10,269 bases of DNA. It comes from an uncultured Oscillospiraceae bacterium. GTDB taxonomy: Bacteria; Bacillota; Clostridia; Oscillospirales; Oscillospiraceae. The stretch is taken from the NCBI GenBank assembly GCA_900758315.1, contig CAAERF010000326.1:1-10269 (forward strand), read 5' to 3'. Below, one piece after another: positions 5,572-10,269 of the stretch. Position numbers and translations under genes: made by a program. The notes under the pieces were generated by a model. That model was not told where the DNA came from and did no database searches. It saw only the letters and a program-made list of their open reading frames with translations. The number at the start of each line of letters is the position of its first letter. Position 1 is the stretch's first letter.

Positions 5572-6273
5572 TTATTGAACTTCTATTCCTTCAGATATTT
5601 TGATGAGTTCAGTAATATTTAGATTCCCGCGCACTTGAAATGCTAAGAAATTGCTCTCCCACAGCAGAGTATTGGAACCATCGTCCATGATACCCCAGAT
5701 GGCTTGATTGCTATCAAAACTTATAGAATAGTAAGAGGAAAACTCGTTATCCCAAGAAATTGTTTGTGTATTTTCTACAGGAAAAACTCGCAAGGAAAAC
5801 CAATCTCCAGCAGAGTTTTGAAATTGTCCGTAGTAATGTCCGGTAGATTCACCGGAAGATTCTATTTGAGAAAACCCTGATGGAATATATGATGGCGTAA
5901 TATGGAATGTGGAGACAGGAGATTCTTCATTTACATATATAATCGATACAAACTTATCGTGCCACTCAATAAGCGTTGTGATAACAGCCTCGCGCACAGC
6001 CTTGACGGGGAGCATGGTACATGAAAAAATGGAAATAGCAGCCGTAAGTGTGATGAAGAAACGTTTGATGTCCAAAAGACGCTTCTTCCGCTCGGCTTTA
6101 CGCTTTGTGTCATGAACAAGGGCTTCCATTTTTCGCTGGAATTTTTCTGAGGGCTGGAAGTCTTCGTTCATCTCTTCTAGACTCGGCATCTGCGCAAGTT
6201 CTCGATCCTGTGCCTCGGTTACGATCATTGCGATAAGAGCGTCTGGGGAAATACGGATTTTATCATCATTCAT
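5572..6273 (-). CDS. DUF4367-type anti-sigma factor-like membrane protein
   Basis: The 233-aa protein has a charged cytoplasmic N-terminus (1-70) with a basic stretch KRKAERKKR. One transmembrane helix lies at about 71-91. The extracytoplasmic C-terminus (about 125-231) contains Y129-I-P-S-G-F and ends in the I220-T-E-L-I-K-I-S-E-G pattern of DUF4367 domains. Such proteins commonly follow ECF sigma genes and are thought to hold the sigma factor at the membrane until an outside signal is sensed. The start at 6273 is preferred over 6279 because GGAGG is then 9 nt away instead of 3. It overlaps the ECF2 stop by 8 nt, indicating translational coupling. Its specific partner is inferred to be ECF2; whether it also restrains orphan ECF1 is open. 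Confidence 0.82.
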   Translation of the reverse strand: MNDDKIRISPDALIAMIVTEAQDRELAQMPSLEEMNEDFQPSEKFQRKMEALVHDTKRKAERKKRLLDIKRFFITLTAAISIFSCTMLPVKAVREAVITTLIEWHDKFVSIIYVNEESPVSTFHITPSYIPSGFSQIESSGESTGHYYGQFQNSAGDWFSLRVFPVENTQTISWDNEFSSYYSISFDSNQAIWGIMDDGSNTLLWESNFLAFQVRGNLNITELIKISEGIEVQ

Positions 6274-6814
6274 TACCATTTTCCTCCAATCCGGTCAGAA
6301 TGATTTTACGCGCTCTGTGCAGACGAACTTTTACATTTCCGGGAGAAATGTTGAGAAAATCGGCAATCTCGCTGACCTTGTAGCCCTGAACTTTTAGAAG
6401 AAGCGGTGTCTTGTATTTCTCGTCCATGGACTGAACACGCAAAAGCATATTTTCATAGTCGATTTTATCGAGTACAATGGTTTCCACATTTACATCTGAC
6501 TTTGAAAGATCGAAATCTTCGATTTCGGTATCAGATTTCTTTTGGCGGGTACACTTGCGAACCATATCAACAGCTTTGTGATGGGTCAGAACTCTTAAAA
6601 ATTGCGATAGTTCCTTTTCATTGTTGGCGCGTATACTATCTATAATCCGTATTATATCCAAAAAGGTTTCATGGACAGCATCTTCTGCCAAATAAGAATC
6701 TTGCAGGACACCTTTGGCAGTATAGAACATGAGTCCACGATATTTTGTGTAGATATGTTCAAATTTACTTATCTGCTCTTCGGTATCCAGCAGAGAAATA
6801 TATAGTGCAAGCAT
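6266..6814 (-). CDS. ECF-type sigma-70 factor (ECF2)
   Basis: This is a 182-aa ECF sigma factor. Sigma-2 spans about 15-90, including D45-A-V-H-E-T-F51. Sigma-4 spans about 120-173, with the helix-turn-helix GYKVSEIADFLNISPGNVK and the RLHRAR end. It is a clear paralogue of ECF1, with near-identical LAEDAVHETF and KFExIYxKY segments. The ATG at 6814 is chosen with AAGGA 7 to 8 nt upstream; the preceding TTG (6817) is less likely. The gene sits 24 nt after the XRE regulator gene and overlaps the anti-sigma-like gene, forming a three-gene operon. It probably recognises one or more of the TGTAACC-N16-CGNA sites, but no such site was seen directly upstream of this operon. Confidence 0.88.
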   Translation of the reverse strand: MLALYISLLDTEEQISKFEHIYTKYRGLMFYTAKGVLQDSYLAEDAVHETFLDIIRIIDSIRANNEKELSQFLRVLTHHKAVDMVRKCTRQKKSDTEIEDFDLSKSDVNVETIVLDKIDYENMLLRVQSMDEKYKTPLLLKVQGYKVSEIADFLNISPGNVKVRLHRARKIILTGLEENGNE

Positions 6815-6838
6815 CAATATTCCTTCTATAAGATTGGT

Positions 6839-7183
6839 TTATTCACTGAACGGAGTTGACTGTTGGAGAAACCAAGGAATAAAACTCATCAAAAACTGTT
6901 GCTGTTGCGGAGTACAACTGTTGAGTTGACTGGCAAGCTCCTGAGAAAAGAAACTGGTAGAAGCGCTGGGTGCAGTGGATGGAAGTAAAGAATAAATAGG
7001 GCATTCCAGTGCGGCAGATAGTCTATATAAAAATTCGAGAGATGGACAAACTTGCCCGCGCTCAATACGGCTGATATATTGTGCAGATGTTTCGACATTT
7101 GCGGCTAGGGACTCCTGAGTCAAGTGCTTTTCTTTACGCCGACGGCGGATGTTTTGGCCGATGGAAATATAAATATCTTGCAT
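6839..7183 (-). CDS. XRE-family helix-turn-helix regulator
   Basis: The 114-aa protein has a Cro/C1-type helix-turn-helix at about residues 9-66: IGQNIRRRRKEKHLTQESLA, then SAQYISRIERGQVCPSLEFLYRLSAAL. This is a canonical DNA-binding unit. The C-terminal 45 residues are Ser/Gln-rich and end in a short hydrophobic stretch FLMSFIPWFLQQ that may mediate oligomerisation. The ATG at 7183 was chosen because GAGGTG lies 6 nt upstream; an upstream GTG (7192) overlaps that ribosome site. It is the first gene of the XRE - ECF2 - anti-sigma operon and likely regulates that operon or a nearby promoter. Its operator is not identified. Confidence 0.85.
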   Translation of the reverse strand: MQDIYISIGQNIRRRRKEKHLTQESLAANVETSAQYISRIERGQVCPSLEFLYRLSAALECPIYSLLPSTAPSASTSFFSQELASQLNSCTPQQQQFLMSFIPWFLQQSTPFSE

Positions 7184-7339
7184 AATAATCACCTCAAAAT
7201 AAGGGTATCAGTTTCGAACGCAATATTTGAGGGCTAAATAGTGCTATAAATAGACCCATGAGTGTTTATTATGGGCTTTTTTTATACAAAATAGGTCGTG
7301 AAAGAAACTTCATAGGGATAGAAATACAAGAAAAGAACT

Positions 7340-7366
7340 TGTAACCATTTCAAAACAGAAACCGTA
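7340..7366 (+). promoter_or_regulatory. ECF-type promoter pointing right
   Basis: TGTAAC (7340-7345, followed by C) and CGTA (7363-7366) have a 17-nt spacer, the same as the two ECF-type sites on the minus strand. Transcription would begin around 7372-7375, right where the 22-bp hairpin starts. The next gene on this strand is the HTH protein at 7532. Confidence 0.55.
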
Positions 7367-7374
7367 CATCTAGT

Positions 7375-7423
7375 AAAGAAAACAGGTCATGCGTTTGCTA
7401 TAAACGCATGACCTGTTTTCTTT
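7375..7423 (+). terminator. Perfect 22-bp hairpin; bidirectional terminator or short structured RNA
   Basis: Arms at 7375-7396 and 7402-7423 are fully complementary around a 5-nt loop and end in T-rich or A-rich flanks on both sides, fitting a bidirectional terminator. No gene ends just before it on either strand. The transcript it would act on is therefore either a short RNA from the ECF-type promoter or the leader of the HTH gene. Confidence 0.7.
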
Positions 7424-7461
7424 GGATATGAGCAGAGCAGAAAAATTTCAGAAAATTTTAG

Positions 7462-7488
7462 GATTGTGCGGGGGTTTTTAGCACAATC
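7462..7488 (+). repeat. 8-bp inverted repeat upstream of the HTH gene
   Basis: GATTGTGC (7462-7469) and GCACAATC (7481-7488) flank an 11-nt G/T-rich centre. It lies 44 nt before the HTH protein start. The size and spacing suit a dimeric regulator site, possibly autoregulatory, or a leader stem-loop. Confidence 0.5.
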
Positions 7489-7531
7489 GGTAGTAGGCTG
7501 AATATAGAGCCAGCAGGAAGGAGGTGACTGA

Positions 7532-7861
7532 GTGATAGATACTCCGGCACGCCGCCGTGAAATCATTGAAATTTTATATTTCGCAGATGATTATGTCAAA
7601 ATACGACCCTTGGCAGTGCGGTTTGGAGTATCTTACGCGACAATCCGAAATGATGTCGATGTATTATCACTGAGTTACCGCATATCGTCACAAACTGGGC
7701 CGAATGGTGGAATTAAGTTGGAAACTAAAAGAAAAAACCTTAGATTCCTTGACCCGGATGAAACGGCGGCGTTATTGAGAATTATGTATATAGTTCCAGA
7801 AGAAGAACGCGTTTACATACGGTCGATCCTTCGAGACTTGGCTCTGATCGATGATAAATAG
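7532..7861 (+). CDS. Short DeoR/HTH_11-like winged-helix DNA-binding protein
   Basis: This 109-aa protein is essentially a lone winged helix-turn-helix. Residues 5-48 contain ARRREIIEILYFADDY and the recognition helix F31-G-V-S-Y-A-T-I-R-N-D-V. A wing-like T55-G-P-N-G-G-I-K-L follows. The C-terminal 45 residues (LDPDETAALLRIMYIVPEEERVYIRSIL) are helical, but there is no sugar- or ligand-sensing domain as in full-length DeoR or WYL regulators of over 240 aa. It starts with GTG, with GGAGGTG 5 nt upstream. It stands alone between an inverted repeat and the composition change at 7862. It may belong to the neighbouring mobile segment or regulate the ECF-driven region. The target is unknown. Confidence 0.75.
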   Translation: MIDTPARRREIIEILYFADDYVKIRPLAVRFGVSYATIRNDVDVLSLSYRISSQTGPNGGIKLETKRKNLRFLDPDETAALLRIMYIVPEEERVYIRSILRDLALIDDK

Positions 7862-8230
7862 TCATCGTTTTGCACCTTGACAACCGAATACCCAGCATAA
7901 CAGGTACGTTCCTTTCCCGGCAAGCCCTGCGGGCGGTTCGGCAAACCAGAATTGCGGTGGGAGAGAGTACAATGATACGCCTGCAGCCTCCCGCGTCAGA
8001 GGGGGTGACCGAGCCGGAGTTGTAAGCAGTAAGACTCCGGCAAAGTCAGTGAACGGCCATTGCCAGTGGCCTGCCTGTTGTGTTCCCGGTGTCAGGGGTG
8101 CGGGCGGCAAATGTGGCACAGTTTCTTAACTATCTACTTTTGCCGTTTAGGGCAAATCGTGGGCAGCAGGACCCCAAGCGCCTGCTGCCCATCATTTTGC
8201 TTTAAACGGGATGGAAAACAGGGGTGTAAA
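7862..8230 (+). other. GC-rich structured leader without a gene, upstream of the helicase
   Basis: No reading frame here has a credible start. The sequence is GC-richer than everything to the left and carries several stem-loops: GCCGGAGT (8013-8020) with ACTCCGGC (8034-8041), 8139-8156, and 8161-8190. Many short complementary GC runs suggest a folded RNA leader or the end of a mobile element. I do not recognise an Rfam class or clear terminal repeats. Confidence 0.5.
8139..8190 (+). terminator. Tandem stem-loops (attenuator-like) before the helicase
   Basis: TTTGCC (8139-8144) pairs with GGCAAA (8151-8156). A perfect 10-bp GC-rich stem (8161-8170 with 8181-8190) follows, with ATCATTTTGC downstream. 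The T-run is weak, so it could be a leaky terminator, an attenuator or an RNA-stabilising element 40 nt before the helicase ATG. Confidence 0.45.
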
Positions 8231-10150
8231 ATGCAAACCTATCCAACGGGCTATGCGGAATCCCACCACATAGCCGAACAGATTTTCCGGGAGATTTTAC
8301 CTCGGCACGGCATGGCGGTGCGCGAGGAACAAATCGCGCTTTGCCATGAAGTTTTAGATACCTTATATAATAAGGAAATTTCCCTGTGCGAAGCAGGCGT
8401 GGGTACCGGCAAGACGCTGGCCTACCTCGTGGGCTGTATTCTTTGGCAGATGAACCGTCCCGAACGGATGAAACTGCCTATCGTTATCTCCACTTCCAGC
8501 GTTGCCTTGCAGGACGCTATCCTTACTGAGTATCTGCCCGACCTGTCCGCTGTCTTGCTGGACGAAGGTATCATTACCGCACCCATCACAGCCGTTGTCC
8601 GCAAGGGCAAAGAACGCTTTGTCTGCGATGCCCGCCTTGCCGAAAGAGCATCGCTGGTGCAGCCAAGCAGAAAACGGCAGACCAACAGCCTGAACATTGC
8701 TGCGCACATTTTGGACATGGATCATATCCCGGAACTTTCCCGGTATGACCGCTGCCGAATTTGTGTGCCGCAGTCCTGCCCGCGAGATTGCTTTATGCGC
8801 TTGGATTGCCGCTACCAGCAGTATCTGCGGGATTCCATGAAACCCGACATCCAAATTTGCAATCACAATTATTTGCTGGCAGACGCATCGCACCGACTTG
8901 AAGATAGGCCGCTGCTCCTGCGCAGCTATCAGGCGCTGGTGGTGGACGAGGCACACAAACTGCCCGATGCCGCCCGTCAGATGTACACGGAAACACTATC
9001 CTCGCGCGCCATGGATGAATTGTGCCTTTTATTACAACAGGCGCACTACAAGGATTTTGCCAGACAGCTGCGGACGGCGTTCCTTACGCTGTCGTTCTCC
9101 TGCACGCAGGGGTTTTCCAAGCTGCGAAGAAAAGTGAGCGAACCGTTCGTGCTTACACCGTTCCGCCGCGCTGCTCTCATCGACTGTATAGCACTGTTGC
9201 AAAATGCTGGCGGATTGCCGGATGTGCCGCGATACCTGCTGAACAGGCTGGGAGAAGCAGAAAGCCTCCTGCGCCTTTTTCTTTTGGAGGTGCCGACGCG
9301 CATCTTATACATCGACTACGATGCCGATGGCCAGCCCACATTCTGCGCAGCCAGCAACCGCGTACCGCAGCTGCTCCGCAGCGCCCTGTGGAACACACGC
9401 GAACCCGCGATTCTGACCTCCGGCACGCTGGCTGCAGCCGGAGATTTCAGCCACACCGAACAGCTTTTGGGGCTGGCGGCTTACCGACCTCTGCGTCATT
9501 TCCGAGCAGATTCTCCGTTTAACTACAAGAGAAAATGTCTGTTATACTTTCCGCTGCGCGGAAAAATGCGAATGGACAACCGCCGAATGGCAGAGGAAAT
9601 CGTCCGATTGGTGGATGCTTGCCATGGTCATGCGCTGGTGCTGTTCACAGCGTACCGCCAGATGGCGGAAGTCCGCGCACTGACGGACGGCCAGTGGTCG
9701 TACCCGACCTATCAGGCGTGGCGCAACGGCGGCAAAATTATCCAGAAGTTCAAGCAATCCGGCAACGGCGTTCTGTTCGCTGCTGGCTCCTGCTGGGAGG
9801 GCATCGACTTCCCCGGCGATATGGTGTCACTGCTGATTATCGCAAAACTGCCGTTCCCGATACCAGACCCGGTCAGCGACTATGAGCGCCAGCAGTACCC
9901 GAACCTGCGTGACTACATAAGCGCCGAAGTCATCCCCGAAATGCAGAAGAAGCTGCGGCAGGGTTTTGGTCGTGCCATTCGCACGGAACAGGATTCCTGT
10001 GTGGTAGCCATTCTGGATGAACGCGCGGGCATCGGCGGCAGGTACCATGACGCCGCGCTGGCAGCGCTGCCGACCTGCCCAATCACTGAGAAAATTGAAG
10101 ATGTGCAGCAATTCATCCGGGAGCAGAAGCACCCGGATTACTTTTTGTGA
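8231..10150 (+). CDS. DinG/XPD-like superfamily 2 ATP-dependent DNA helicase
   Basis: The 639-aa protein carries a complete DinG/Rad3-type motif set. Walker A is G56-V-G-T-G-K-T62. A cysteine cluster (C132, C175, C178, C183, C187, C193) is in the place where this family binds a 4Fe-4S cluster. The DEAH box is V238-D-E-A-H242. C521-W-E-G-I-D526 and Q577-G-F-G-R-A-I-R584 are helicase motifs V/VI. These enzymes unwind DNA 5' to 3' and resolve R-loops or repair intermediates. It lacks the N-terminal exonuclease domain of some Firmicutes DinG proteins. The frame is open upstream to 8060, but the ATG at 8231 is the first with a ribosome-site-like sequence (AGGGGTG). Because it is GC-rich and followed by a recombinase-like ORF, I infer that it belongs to an integrated mobile element, as accessory DinG-like helicases often do. 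A chromosomal paralogue remains possible. Confidence 0.88.
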   Translation: MQTYPTGYAESHHIAEQIFREILPRHGMAVREEQIALCHEVLDTLYNKEISLCEAGVGTGKTLAYLVGCILWQMNRPERMKLPIVISTSSVALQDAILTEYLPDLSAVLLDEGIITAPITAVVRKGKERFVCDARLAERASLVQPSRKRQTNSLNIAAHILDMDHIPELSRYDRCRICVPQSCPRDCFMRLDCRYQQYLRDSMKPDIQICNHNYLLADASHRLEDRPLLLRSYQALVVDEAHKLPDAARQMYTETLSSRAMDELCLLLQQAHYKDFARQLRTAFLTLSFSCTQGFSKLRRKVSEPFVLTPFRRAALIDCIALLQNAGGLPDVPRYLLNRLGEAESLLRLFLLEVPTRILYIDYDADGQPTFCAASNRVPQLLRSALWNTREPAILTSGTLAAAGDFSHTEQLLGLAAYRPLRHFRADSPFNYKRKCLLYFPLRGKMRMDNRRMAEEIVRLVDACHGHALVLFTAYRQMAEVRALTDGQWSYPTYQAWRNGGKIIQKFKQSGNGVLFAAGSCWEGIDFPGDMVSLLIIAKLPFPIPDPVSDYERQQYPNLRDYISAEVIPEMQKKLRQGFGRAIRTEQDSCVVAILDERAGIGGRYHDAALAALPTCPITEKIEDVQQFIREQKHPDYFL

Positions 10151-10165
10151 AAAGAGGAACCTGAG

Positions 10166-10269
10166 ATGTACCTTATGCGAAACCACGATGTCTGGATTTA
10201 TGTGCGCTGCGCCAACAGCGATCCGCGCATTGCCTTTGACCGGCTGTATGACCTTATCGACGAAGCAGC
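10166..10269 (+). CDS. Partial ORF, possibly recombinase/resolvase-like N-terminus
   Basis: The reading frame opens at ATG 10166 with GAGG 8 nt upstream, 15 nt after the helicase stop, and runs off the window end. The 34 visible residues, MYLMRNHDVWIYVRCANSDP then a LYDLIDEA helix, recall the first strand and helix of serine-recombinase/resolvase domains (Y-x-R pattern). This is too short for a firm call. The tight spacing suggests co-transcription with the helicase. Confidence 0.45.
   Translation, partial: MYLMRNHDVWIYVRCANSDPRIAFDRLYDLIDEA

Larger units (their letters stand above)
7184..7531. other. Gene-free divergent regulatory region with promoter, hairpin and inverted repeat
   Basis: This 348-nt region separates the leftward XRE operon from the rightward HTH gene. 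I see no credible coding sequence. It holds an ECF-type promoter (7340-7366), a perfect 22-bp hairpin (7375-7423) and an 8-bp inverted repeat (7462-7488). The XRE operon promoter must lie in 7184-7260, but no convincing -35/-10 pair was found there. Confidence 0.6.

Noticed and set aside
7254..7283. Short hairpin followed by a T-run as a terminator
   Set aside because: The stem is only about 5 bp and no transcript is known to end there.
7877..7901. TTGACA near 7877 as a sigma-A promoter
   Set aside because: No acceptable -10 sequence lies 16-18 nt downstream.
8060..8230. N-terminal extension of the helicase from 8060
   Set aside because: It would translate through strong stem-loops, has no ribosome site, and the added residues do not resemble the family.
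1..10269. CRISPR array, tRNA or rRNA genes, insertion-sequence ends
   Set aside because: No regularly spaced direct repeats, cloverleaf-like sequences or paired transposon termini were seen.

Overview
The window looks like a chromosomal accessory region of a low-to-mid GC Clostridia, probably a gut Oscillospiraceae/Lachnospiraceae-type organism. The evidence is strong Shine-Dalgarno sites, a TcdR-like sigma factor, ECF sigma/DUF4367 pairs and a TcdE-type holin. I cannot name the species from sequence alone. Base composition changes near position 7862: the left side is AT-richer, and the right side (structured leader, DinG-like helicase, partial recombinase-like ORF) is clearly GC-richer. This suggests two neighbouring segments of different origin.

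Left module (1-4400). A holin (118-576, minus) and a ricin-type lectin/amidase (718-1707, plus) diverge from one intergenic region. A second ricin-type lectin protein, ending in a C39-like cysteine peptidase domain (1822-2799, plus), follows. A Ser/Thr-rich lipoprotein (2961-3671, minus) and a TcdR/BotR/TetR/UviA-type (group 5) sigma factor (3787-4338, minus) complete the set. Exact copies of TTTACA-N16-CTCTTT precede the holin, the lectin-amidase, the lectin-peptidase and the sigma gene itself. To my knowledge this is the promoter type used by TcdR-family sigma factors. The layout recalls the C. difficile toxin locus (TcdR, TcdE holin, lectin-repeat toxins) and the C. perfringens UviA/UviB bacteriocin locus, but the cargo is two small lectin-enzymes without signal peptides. 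I infer a self-amplifying sigma switch that makes cell-wall- or glycan-targeted enzymes and releases them through the holin.

Middle module (4415-7183). Two paralogous ECF sigma factors sit here. ECF1 (4415-4954) lies directly upstream of the TcdR-like gene. ECF2 (6266-6814) lies in an XRE regulator - ECF2 - DUF4367 anti-sigma-like operon. Between them is a small secreted cysteine-containing protein (5105-5488). A second repeated promoter signature, TGTAACC-N16-CG(A/G/T)A, precedes ECF1, the secreted protein, and an RNA hairpin region at 7340-7423. ECF signalling may therefore feed into the TcdR-like switch.

Right module (7184-10269). Intergenic structure (ECF-like promoter, a perfect 22-bp hairpin and an inverted repeat) precedes a short DeoR/HTH_11-like DNA-binding protein (7532-7861). 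A 369-nt structured leader without a gene then leads into a complete DinG/XPD-like ATP-dependent helicase (8231-10150). The start of a possible recombinase-like gene runs off the window.
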